This document shows positions 31,759 to 41,201 of a stretch of 51,392 nucleotides of DNA, piece by piece. Position 1 is the stretch's first letter. Each line of letters begins with the position of its first letter. Source of the DNA: Coemansia sp. RSA 1804 (Eukaryota > Kickxellomycota > Kickxellomycetes > Kickxellales > Kickxellaceae). The translations under genes and the position numbers were made by a program. The notes under the pieces were generated by a model. The model was not told the origin of the DNA. It did not search any database and saw only the letters and a program-made list of their open reading frames with translations. The DNA lies in contig JANBTH010000032.1 of NCBI GenBank assembly GCA_027578815.1, positions 1 through 51,392 of the forward strand, written 5' to 3'.

Positions 31759-32103
31759 TCAATTTATTGAACCTAATAAATAAAAACTAAATACTAAAAC
31801 ACCAATTAATGCTAACCACGTTAAAAATATTATAAATATTGTAATATATTTGTTACTTTTTAAAATAAATGTTATATATTTTAATAATAAAGGTCTTTTT
31901 AATATAAAACGTTTTTCTTCTAATCTAAATAATGCTATAAAGTTATTAATAAGAATATTATTAATACCAATAAATGCAATAAAGGTATAAATTATTATAA
32001 TAATTATTAATTGTTCCTCAAATGTAAAATCTTTTATAAAACTAAAAAAATCTTCAAATACAGATGATATATTAAATGGTTCATCTGGATTTGAAGATTT
32101 TTT
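31759..32103 (-). pseudogene. Out-of-frame remainder of the nad1 C-terminal extension
   Basis: In the frame shifted by one from nad1, an uninterrupted ~113-codon stretch begins at an A6 run (plus 32098-32103) and reads KSSNPDEPFNISS, FTFEEQLIIII, LEEKRFILKRPLLL, then a last membrane helix ending LLGSIN and TGA (TAA follows at once). It has two membrane segments and closely resembles in layout the orphan ORFs at 35670, 36858 and 37888. Seven A's in the run would join it to nad1. Open frames of this length are uncommon among decayed sequence here, so it was probably part of the nad1 product until recently or still is through frameshifting. Confidence 0.7.
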
Positions 32104-33458
32104 ACTTCTTTTGAAGTTGATTCAACAATTTTATTTTTATTTTTTTGACTTATAATTTGACTACTTAAAGTTGTAACCATAGCTAAACCTCCAGCCATTC
32201 CTCCTGCAATTAATCTTTGATTTGGAGTACCTCCAGCAGCTTTCATTGCTTTTGCTACAGATAAACCAACAATTCCTGCTCCTGCTGCAGGTGCTAATTT
32301 TTCTATACCTTTTCCTACTGCTTTAAAACCTTCACTAATTAAAGTACTATTTTCTATTTTATGTTCTACTGTTAATAAAGGTTTTTCCATTTTATCCATA
32401 ATAGAAGGTGTTTCTTCTATTTTTTCAGTTTTTTTTTTATTAAAAGGTAATAATGATAAATATATTAAATTTGTATTATCTACTGGTAATATTAATATAG
32501 ATAATGATATTACAATCATAAATAAACCTAATGTTATAGGTAATAAAAATTTCCAGTTTAGATTAATTAATTGATTAAATCTAATACGTGGTAAAGTAGC
32601 TCTAACCCATATAAAAATAAATAATAATAAACATGTTTTTAAACCTAATGATAAAGGTTCTAAAATAATTAATAAAGAATCTGAGAATAAATAAGAGAAT
32701 GGTACTAAATAACCACCTAAAAAGATTATATTTATAAGAGTACACATAGATATCATTGCACCATATTCACCCAAAAAAATTAAAGCAAAACTAAAGGAAG
32801 AATACTCTGTAAATGCACCTGATACTAATTCAGATTCAGATTCAACTAAATCAAATGGTACTCGATTAGTTTCAGCTAAAGCTGAAATAAATAAAATAGG
32901 GAATAAAGGTAATAAAGGGAATAAAAAAATAGTATATTTTTGAAATAAAATAATTTCATTAATATTAAATGAACTAACTATACAAACAATAGTTAATATT
33001 GTTAAACCAATAACTAATTCATAAGAAATTAATTGAGCTGTTGTTCTAAGACTACCAAGAAGAGAATATTTAGAATTGCTGGCCCAACCTGATAATATTA
33101 TACCAATAACACTAATTGATGACATAGCTAATAAATATATTATACCTAATTCCATATCACTAATATTATTTCCAGCACCAAATGGAATAGTAGCCCAACC
33201 TAATAAATTTACTGTAAAAATTATTAAAGGTGCTAATAAAAATAATATTTTATTACTATAAGAAACTAAAATTGTTTCTTTTAATAATAATTTTATACCA
33301 TCACTTAATGGTTGTAGAAGACCGAATAAACCTATATGATTGGGTCCAACTCTTCTTTGCATTGAACCCATAATTTTTCTTTCAGCTAAAGTTAAATATG
33401 CTATTGATAATAATGTAGGAAGAATAATAGATAAAATTTCTATAATATATAATTTCAT
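32034..33458 (-). CDS. nad1: NADH dehydrogenase subunit 1 with C-terminal extension
   Basis: 474 residues. The first ~335 are Nad1: AERKIMGSMQRRVGPNHIG near residue 26, GWASNSKYSLLGSLRTTAQLISYE, ETNRVPFDLVESESELVSG, RATLPRIRFNQL. Nad1 is the core membrane subunit at the quinone site and the matrix-arm interface of complex I. After ILPVDNTNLIYLSLLPF the frame continues with a charged linker, a Gly/Ala-rich stretch (LAPAAGAGIVGLSVAKAMKA, IAGGMAGGLAMVTT) and ends in the wrong frame (MNHLIYHLYLKIFLVL). The natural continuation lies in the next frame (31759-32103). It lies below nad6 on the same strand. Confidence 0.96.
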   Translation of the reverse strand: MKLYIIEILSIILPTLLSIAYLTLAERKIMGSMQRRVGPNHIGLFGLLQPLSDGIKLLLKETILVSYSNKILFLLAPLIIFTVNLLGWATIPFGAGNNISDMELGIIYLLAMSSISVIGIILSGWASNSKYSLLGSLRTTAQLISYELVIGLTILTIVCIVSSFNINEIILFQKYTIFLFPLLPLFPILFISALAETNRVPFDLVESESELVSGAFTEYSSFSFALIFLGEYGAMISMCTLINIIFLGGYLVPFSYLFSDSLLIILEPLSLGLKTCLLLFIFIWVRATLPRIRFNQLINLNWKFLLPITLGLFMIVISLSILILPVDNTNLIYLSLLPFNKKKTEKIEETPSIMDKMEKPLLTVEHKIENSTLISEGFKAVGKGIEKLAPAAGAGIVGLSVAKAMKAAGGTPNQRLIAGGMAGGLAMVTTLSSQIISQKNKNKIVESTSKEVKNLQIQMNHLIYHLYLKIFLVL

Positions 33459-33549
33459 TGTTTTTATATAATTAAAATTTAAAAAATATTTATTGAAAAA
33501 AAAAAAACTAATTTATAAGAATATAAATAAAATTTAAAAATTTTAAATT

Positions 33550-34176
33550 TTATTTAACATATGAATTAAAGCATAAAATAATAGGACCTATCATTGCTAA
33601 TAATAAGTTTAAACTTATTATTATTAACCATAATAAATAATTTGTATATAAATGAAAAGCTATTATTTTTATTTGATTTATATTAGGAATTAAACTATCC
33701 CATAATATATGTGTATTTTCAATTTCTTTAATAATATTAAATTTACCATAAAAATAATCAAATAAATTCCAAAAATTATTTAAATTTATATTTAATATAT
33801 TATAATTATATAAATTTAATAATTGTTCTAAATTATATTTATAATTTAAATAAATAAATACAAAAATTATTAATGTTACTATAGTTAATGGAAAATATTT
33901 TGTATAAGAAAATTCAAATATATTTGAAAATTCTGGATATTTAGTATTTAACATCATAATAGCAAAAATAAATAATATAGATATTGCACCTACATATATT
34001 ACATAATATGCTAATCCTATAAAATTCATAGATAATACTATTAAATAACTTCCACTTAATATAAATACTATTATTAAACTTATTATGGAATTAATAGGAT
34101 TTACTGATATTAATGTAAATAAACCAGCTAAAAATGTACTAGTAATTAATATAAATTCTATTATAGTTTTTATCAT
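33550..34176 (-). CDS. nad6: NADH dehydrogenase subunit 6
   Basis: 208 residues, a normal fungal length. Typical block: GLAYYVIYVGAISILFIFAIMMLN (residues ~53-77), preceded by NPINSIISLIIVFILSGSYL, and a C-terminal helix YLLWLIIISLNLLLAMIGPI. Five membrane helices are expected. It is a membrane subunit of complex I. Its stop lies 91 nt upstream of the nad1 ATG on the same strand, so the two are probably co-transcribed. Confidence 0.96.
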   Translation of the reverse strand: MIKTIIEFILITSTFLAGLFTLISVNPINSIISLIIVFILSGSYLIVLSMNFIGLAYYVIYVGAISILFIFAIMMLNTKYPEFSNIFEFSYTKYFPLTIVTLIIFVFIYLNYKYNLEQLLNLYNYNILNINLNNFWNLFDYFYGKFNIIKEIENTHILWDSLIPNINQIKIIAFHLYTNYLLWLIIISLNLLLAMIGPIILCFNSYVK

Positions 34177-35669
34177 TTTTATTTTTTAATTTTTATTTTT
34201 ATATTTAACCCTTATTCAACGGATTTTTTATTTTTATATTACTCTATGATTATATTTTTTTAATCTTGCTTTGTAATAATTTTATTTATTAAAAAATAAG
34301 TATAAACTAATAATTTATTTCTAAATTATAATTTCAAGTTGAGCAAAAAATAAAAAGTAATAAAATATAAGTAAAATACTTATAATTATATATATTATAA
34401 TCATAAATATAAATTAATAATTAAATAATAATAATATAAAATATATACTATAAAAAAAAATATAATTAATAACTAATCTATTTAAATATTATATAAATTT
34501 AATAAATATATTATTATAATTCGGTTAAGCAAATAAAAATAATTAAATTATAAGAAGATTATTTAAAACAAAATCTATTAGTAATTATTCTACGAATTAA
34601 AATATTATCTTAATTAAAATAAAAATAGTAGAAATTATATTAATTAACTTGCTTTACGAATTATTCTATTATCTTTATATTATCCTGCTCTGCGAGCATT
34701 TATAAGAAAATATTATTATTATAATCTTAAACCTATTATAATTTATTATATACTATTATACCTTATTGAATATTAATTATAATATTAAATTAACCGAACA
34801 GTTAAACTGTTCAAGATTTATAAAAAATAAGACTTTATAATATAAATTTTATTAATACATTTTATATTAATATTAAAATAACTTTAAATTATAGTTATTA
34901 ATTATATTTCATAATACTTTATCTATATTATAATATCTAAATCTTATTATAACTTATATTTATTATTTAGAATATAATTATAGATACTTATATATTCTAA
35001 ATAATGTAAAAATTTTAGTAAATAACTATAGGATATAAAATATATAATAATTATTATTATATATAACTTGTTAAACAAAAAATAATTAAATTTTAATTAT
35101 TTAAATTAATATAGATTGTTATTTTAAATATTTAATGAAACTATAATAATGTAAATATATTAATATATTAAATATTAAGAATATAGTATAAGTATTAATA
35201 AAATAAATATACTAATATTATAATTTTAAAAATAAAATAAATCTAAAGGTAAAGATTCTAAAATTATTATCCTAAAATATATATATTATTATAAATTTTT
35301 ATTTTAGAAAGGGATACCATGAAACTAGTTAAAGATTTATAGAAATTTTTTCCCATTATTATTAAAAAATAAAATTAAAAATATTAAAAATAATTAAGGT
35401 AGAAAATTTACTACTAAATTATCAGTTATAATTATTGTTTTAATTATTATTGAAAGTATTGTAAAATTAAAATTATTTGAAACAATTAATGATAACAATA
35501 AAAAAATAATTTTATAGAATAAATTAAACAATTACTCGTAGAGTAGGAATTAATTAAAATAAATTTTAATTTTATAAAAAATAATAATAGTTTGATATAA
35601 AATTATTCTATAAATTAAAATTATATAAAACTTCTATTAGATATTATTATTTTTTATATCAATTTTTTT
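34177..35669. other. Long AT-rich spacer with hairpin elements, no gene seen
   Basis: About 1.5 kb with only decayed frames. It contains several small GC-richer elements: CCTGCTCTGCGAGCA (34684-34698), GAACAGTT-A-AACTGTTC (34796-34812) and ATTACTCGTAGAGTAGG (35531-35547). A short plus-strand frame near 35400-35480 (GRKFTTKLSVIIIVLIIIES) looks membrane-like but is broken. Confidence 0.5.
34796..34812. repeat. GAAC...GTTC hairpin element
   Basis: GAACAGTT, A, AACTGTTC, preceded by CC. The same family as 22889, 25160 and 49152. Confidence 0.65.
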
Positions 35670-35915
35670 TTGATTGATTTTTTTTGTAAAATTATTAATA
35701 GTTTATCAACTATACAAATTATAGTAATTATAAATATTATTTATTTAATTATTATAATTAATAATTTATTATCTTTAATTTTAAACTATATAATTAATAT
35801 TTATGATTTAAATATTATATATTCTATTCTACAAAAAAAAAAATATTTTATTTTAAATTTTATATTTAAAATAAGATTAATAACAAGTTCTATTTCTATT
35901 TTAGATTGTAATTAA
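35670..35915 (+). pseudogene. Orphan membrane-protein module, short copy
   Basis: 81 codons from a TTG at 35670 (no ATG). LSTIQIIVIINIIYLIII is a membrane helix, followed by YSILQKKKYFILNFIFKIRL and SSISILDCN. The block KKK-FILNFIFKIRL-TS-ISILDC recurs at 37,990-38,075, and the layout matches the end of the nad1 extension (TFEEQLIIIIIIY then basic stretch). Probably a fragment of the same membrane-protein family; function unknown. Confidence 0.55.
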
Positions 35916-36669
35916 TTAAATTTTATAAAAAAAAAAAAATTCTTATTTATATAACTGAAACTTTTAGTTATAAAAAAAGATTAATAATTTAAAATATTAG
36001 TAATCTTTTTTTATATTAATTAAGAAATAAAAATTAATTAAAACTTTATTATAATCATAATAAATAATTTATGTATAAAATTTACCTAAAACATATTATC
36101 AATCTAAAATTAAATACTGATTTTATTATATAAAAACTATAATTTTTATACTAAAATAATAAATTAATTATATAAGATTAATTTATACTTTTATATAAAA
36201 TTTATAAAATTTAATACCACTTTTAATATATATTTAAAAATATTATGTTTTATTTATATTTATAATTTAATTTAGGAACATTATTTATTTTTAATTTTTA
36301 TAAGTTTATTTTTTTTTTTAATTTATTAATAAAATATTATCCTAATTTAGATAATTAATTTTCATATAGATATTGAATATTCTTTATAATAATTCTTATA
36401 TAAATAATAGTTCTAATTAATAGACTATTTTATTTAAAATTATTATAAAGAATTATAATAATTTTAATAAATTTGTTAATATTCCATAAAATTTATTAAT
36501 TAATAATTAATTATAAAATATAGAATTAACACAACTCAAATAAAATAAATAAATTAATAAAGGTAATAGAAAATAATAAATAAATTAATTGAGATATAAT
36601 AATTATATAATTTATATATATATTATATATATATATAAATTATATAATATAATTTATATAAAATATAAA
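35916..36669. other. AT-rich spacer before trnA
   Basis: Nothing coding recognised. It ends in an alternating AT run (about 36600-36660) able to form a long imperfect hairpin just before trnA. Confidence 0.4.
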
Positions 36670-36740
36670 GGGGATATAATATAATGGTAGTATTTAGTTT
36701 TTGCAAAACTAAAGTAAGAGTTCAATTCTCTTTATCTCCA
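36670..36740 (+). tRNA. trnA: tRNA-Ala (UGC)
   Basis: Acceptor GGGGATA/TATCTCC, anticodon arm TAGTT-TTTGCAA-AACTA, T arm AAGAG-TTCAATT-CTCTT. G3 pairs with U70, the alanine identity element, which together with the perfect 5/7/5 arm rules out reading it as Cys (GCA). It is the only tRNA on the plus strand and the only one outside the main cluster. Confidence 0.9.
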
Positions 36741-36857
36741 ATAAATTAATAAATTATTTTTATATATTAATATAATATAAATTTTATTAATTAATTTGAA
36801 ATTTTATTTCAAAAATTTATTTAAATTAGATATCAAAAAAAAAATAAAAAAAATAAA

Positions 36858-37770
36858 ATGAAAACTTTAAACAATTTAATTTTTTTTTTTTAGATTATTC
36901 ATTTTTTATATTGAGTACTATTATAGCATTTACTATTATGACAATAATTTTAAATAATTTTAAATTATCTGACACTAAAACAATAAAATTAATACAAATA
37001 TTTAGTATATTTATTATAATATTATTATTTATAATTTATTTAAATTATGAATTAAATGGTTATATATATTGTATGGATGATAAAGATAAATATCAATTAG
37101 GTTTAACTGGTAATTTTCATGTAGATAAAAAAGGAAGTAAAATAATAGCACAAAGTATAAAAAGTGGAGCATCTTAAATTGGTATAGGTGCTACTGTAGG
37201 AGCAGTTGCTGGTTTAGTAGCTACAGTATTAAAAACAACTTCTTTACCTCCTGTTCAAAAAACCTTAGGTGTAGTAATAGCAGGTGCTGCTGGTGGGTTA
37301 ATACATAGTAGAGTTAGTGCATTAAATGCAAGTTTAAATAAAAATGAAAAAAAAAAAGATGAAATAATAAATTCAATTGATGATATTAAAAAATCCTCAT
37401 TTATTGATATTGATACAATATTAAACAATTACAATAATGTTGAAATATTACTTTATAGTATATTAGATTTAAATATATTAATACTGTTATTAATTTTAAT
37501 ATTAGTTATTATTTTAATATTAAATAAATATTTAAATAAAAATATAGAATTTAATTTTCTTGATTTATTATTTAATAAATCATATAGTATAAAATTAAAG
37601 TTTTTATTAAAAAAATATTTCTATTTTAGTAATAAACTAAATAAGTTTAATATATTAATTTTAATATTAGTATTAATTATTTCTAGTATTTTTTCAATTT
37701 ATTTTATATTTTCATTTATAAATAATTTAGAATTATTTTGTAATTTATATTTAGATAATTTACATAAATA
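36858..37770 (+). pseudogene. Orphan membrane protein gene, two lesions
   Basis: An ATG at 36858 (MKTLNNLIFFF) meets a run of twelve T's; shifting frame there gives LDYSFFILSTIIAFTIMT and an N-terminal hydrophobic region. The frame stops at TAA 37175-37177 after IAQSIKSGAS, then continues in the same frame as IGIGATVGAVAGLVATVLK, GVVIAGAAGGLIHSRVSAL, a charged DDIKKSSFIDIDT section and two or three membrane helices, ending YLDNLHK near 37768. The Gly/Ala-rich block followed by charged and membrane segments parallels the nad1 extension. Unknown function; not a known respiratory subunit. Confidence 0.65.
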
Positions 37771-37887
37771 ATATTAAAGATTAATTTAATAATTTAATTA
37801 TGTATAAATTATATAATTTAGTTAATTATTTTAATTTATAATATAAAATATGATAATAATTCTAATTAATATTATTTTAAAATAATA

Positions 37888-38165
37888 AATAATTTAACAC
37901 TAACACAAACTATTGGTTTTGTAAATTTATTATATTTATTAATTTTATTAATAAATTATATATAATATTAACAATTTATATTCTTTTATACAAAAAAAAA
38001 TGCATTTTATTCTTAATTTTATATTTAAAATAAGATTAGTAACAAGTTTTATTTCTATTTTAGATTGTATTAATTGTTTTCATTCTAATCATTACTTTCA
38101 ATATTTTATTATTTTTAAAAGGTTAATTAATTTAAAAATTAATATTTTATTGATTAATTTTTAAA
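37888..38165 (+). pseudogene. Second partial copy of the orphan membrane module
   Basis: Decayed frame starting LTLTQTIGFVNLLYLLILL, with stops, then MHFILNFIFKIRLVTSFISI and LDCINCF. It is homologous to 35670-35915 and includes a shared DNA stretch around AAAATAAGATTA and TATTTTAGATTGTA. Confidence 0.55.
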
Positions 38166-38199
38166 AATAATTCTAATTAATCAAATATTAAATTTAAAA

Positions 38200-38335
38200 G
38201 ATTTAAATAAATTATATAATATAAAAAAATTTATTAAGGATGATACAGAAAGATATATTGCTAAATTATTTATGAATTCTTTATATAGTAGATTTGGGTT
38301 TAATATAAATAATAATATATTTTCTACTCTGCGAG
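38200..38335 (+). pseudogene. Family B DNA polymerase relic, motif-B fragment
   Basis: Plus strand reads KKFIKDDTERYIAKLFMNSL then YSRFGFNIN, matching the KLxxNSxYGRFG motif of family B polymerases with Gly changed to Ser. The fragment ends at an ACTCTGCGAGT hairpin element. Only this motif survives, so it is a small piece of plasmid dpo. It points toward rpo relic 4. Confidence 0.6.
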
Positions 38336-38339
38336 TTAA

Positions 38340-39570
38340 TACATATTTATTTATTTTAAATTCTTGTTTATTTAAATAATCTATAATTTCTATATTAGAT
38401 TTATTTATTTCTGTTTTACTTACATTTTCTATTGATTTATATAATACACCTTAATATTCTTTATTTATTTCATTAGTTAACCATGGTTTAATAGGTTCAT
38501 TAGATAATATTATTAAAGGTATATTAATATTTAAATCAAAACTATCATCAAAAATTTTATTAATTTTTTCTTATTTATTACAATCATTATTTATCTTTTT
38601 TTTCTGTTTGAATTAATATTTTTGTTATTAAATTTATTTCTCTTATTACTATATTTATTAAATTTATTCTAATATTTTATAATGTTATATTATCTACATT
38701 TATTAATTTTTTATTACAGATTATTTTACCTAATTTTATAGCTAATTCAATTTAATTTATTATACCCATTTTATTAATAATTATTATATTTGATATTAAT
38801 ATATTACAAATTATTTCAATATTACTTTTTAAATAAAATTTCTAATATATCAATTCTATTATTACTATTGTTTTTATTTTTAATATTATTTTTTATTTTA
38901 TTTAGATAATTATATAAAATATGATAACTGTTGTGTTATATTTTTAAATTTATTCTTATATTTGAATCCTTATTATAATAATACCATTTTTCTTGATATG
39001 TAGTAATGAAATATTCTATTAACATTTGTTTATGATTATTAACTAAACTGTTTAAAGATAATATAAATTTTAGAATATTTATATAATTTAAATTTGATAA
39101 ATGTTCTTGTTTATTAATATTAATATAATTTAAAATACTTGATATTATTAAATCTTTAAATTTATTAATATTAATATAATATTTTATTTTTAATGATAAT
39201 AAATTTAATTCTATTTTTTTTGTTTTAATAAATCTTTCTAATTTAGTAATATTTTTATATATTATATTATCTTTAATTATCAAATTTACATGTCTAAATT
39301 TATTTATTTTATATTTTATTATCTTTGGAATTAATTTTATTTCATCCCGCTTTGCGAGATAGTCTGATTTTATTAAATATTTTAATTTATTTCATTGGTT
39401 TCTTCATTAATAATAATATTAAAATCATTAAGTAAATTTATATTTATCTTATATCTTCTTTCATTTATTATATATATAATTTTTTGATCGTCTAAATTAT
39501 ATAAATTATTTAATTCCAAATTTAATTCTGAATATTTATCTTCTATAACAAAAATATTATTTATTTTCAT
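38340..39570 (-). pseudogene. Plasmid-type RNA polymerase relic 4, N-terminal part
   Basis: Two open pieces, 39570-39382 (MKINNIFVIEDKYSELN) and 39283-38936 (MIIKDNIIYKNITKLERFI, ...LNYINILKFILSLNSLV), are linked by an almost open frame that includes a CTCGCAAAGCGGG hairpin element (39346-39358). Then INKIFDDSFDLNINIPLI, EPIKPWLTNEINKEY-stop and SIENVSKTEINKSN lie at about 38,620-38,380. The last blocks look to me like the N-terminal domain of plasmid RNA polymerases, but no catalytic motif is present, so this assignment is tentative. Confidence 0.5.
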
Positions 39571-39839
39571 TTCTTCATAACTATTTCTAATATATTTTTC
39601 AAGTTTTAATATTTATTTGAACATTTTATTATTTATTTTACTTAATGATTTTAAATAGTATAATTTATTTTCACAACCTAATAAAATATTATGTAATTTT
39701 ATTTATTTATTTGAACTATTATTTATTTTATATATATAATAACTTAATAAAAATATATTATTTTCAAATAAATAATATTTATTTTTTATTATTAATTATT
39801 ATAAATTTTTTATTTTCTATATTATAAATTTTAGTATAA

Positions 39840-40370
39840 CTTTTAATTTGATTTTATAATGAATTATATAAATTTTATAAATATTGACCATCTGAATATA
39901 TTTTTATAAAAGTATTTTTATTATTTTTCTATTTATGATAATAATATTATTAATAATTAAATCAAAACAGTTATGTATAGTTAATAAAGGTATATTACTT
40001 AAGATAGAAGCTAAAATTATAAAATGTAGCATCAATAGAATGTATATGATTTGGTATAAAACCTTAAATTTGTTTAATTTTATTTATTTCATTAATAGAT
40101 AATGATAAGGTAATATAATTTTATTTTATAATTTTTTCTAAACTTGATAATTTAATATATTTTTATATAATTTAAATACTTGATAGTATAATCTAGAATA
40201 TTAGTTTATTTAGTTTATTTTAAAATTATTATCATCTTATTAAAATAATTTTATAATTTTAATAATTCAGGATTTAATTTATATAAAATTTCATATATAC
40301 ATTTACTAATATAATTTATATTTTTATTATTTAAACCCAATGATTTACAAAGATATTATACAAAATTTAT
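39840..40370 (-). pseudogene. Plasmid-type RNA polymerase relic 2, C-terminal part
   Basis: Minus strand: YISKCIYEILYKLNPELLK (compare YNILYELNPNKKK in relic 1), then NKIKQI-stop-GFIPN and HIHSIDATF (stop at 40064-40066 where relic 1 has Gln, CAA), then in another frame LSNIPLLTIHNCFD and FIKIYSDGQYL. The order matches the PN-VHSIDA ... IHDCF end of T7-like enzymes. Dead. Confidence 0.75.
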
Positions 40371-40854
40371 AAATAAGTTAATAATTTAATAAAAAGAAAT
40401 AAATACTGTTACAGATCAGTTGATCTGATAACGGATAGAAAATTTATTAAAAATCGATTATGACTATATTATATAATATAAATATTAGTTGTATTTCAAA
40501 TATAAATTATTATATAGATAATGATGATTTATATAAATTAAGTAATATAATTTATTTTATATTGTTTAATAATATTGGATTTTTTTTTTATAGTCTTAAT
40601 ATATCAATTATTTAATATATATCTCCTAGTTTATTAATTAAAGAATCTCGTATGAGATTCGCAGAAAAAAAAAAAGTATTCACAAATATATTTAATAAAA
40701 GAAAATTAAAATTTTATTTCCCGCTCTGTGAGAATTTATTAATAATATAATAAAAATAAGAATTTATGCCTTATTTTATACTAATTTTATAAATATTAAC
40801 TAAAATAAATTTATATTATTATTTTTAAATTAATAAAGATTTTATTAAAATTTA
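40371..40854. other. AT-rich spacer with palindromes
   Basis: No gene. Contains CAGATCAGTTGATCTG (40412-40427), GAATCTCGTATGAGATTC (about 40642-40659) and CCCGCTCTGTGAG (40720-40732). Confidence 0.5.
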
Positions 40855-41142
40855 AAATATAAATGTAATAAAAGCTTTTTTTTATTTATAATAACCCATA
40901 TTTTATTAATAAAATTTTAATTATTTTATTATTTTATAATATTAAATATAATTATTATAGATATATATTTAATTATATACAAATATTATTTAAGTTAAAA
41001 TTTAATTTTTATATAAAAGTAATTAAAAAAAATAATAAAATTTATAAATGAAAAATAAAATTAAATTTAAAAAATAATTAATTAAATATAATTTAATAAT
41101 AAATTAAAGTATTATAAAAATAAAAAAGTTTATTTTTATAAA
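40855..41142. repeat. 288-bp inverted repeat, copy B (upstream of cob)
   Basis: Reverse complement of 28060-28347. It ends 59 nt before the cob ATG. Confidence 0.92.
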
Positions 41143-41201
41143 GGATTTATATTTTAAAAGTTTAACTTTATATAAAAATAAAAAAAATAAAATTAAAAGG
41201 A

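Noticed and set aside
34177..36669. rps3, rns or atp9 hidden in the long spacers
   Set aside because: I looked for the small-subunit rRNA decoding and 530-loop sequences and for the Gly-rich Atp9 helices and found none.
36670..36740. Second tRNA-Cys (GCA in TTTTGCAAAA)
   Set aside because: That register breaks the anticodon stem. The paired 5/7/5 arm gives UGC and the acceptor has the G3-U70 pair of alanine tRNAs; a good trnC exists at 46582.
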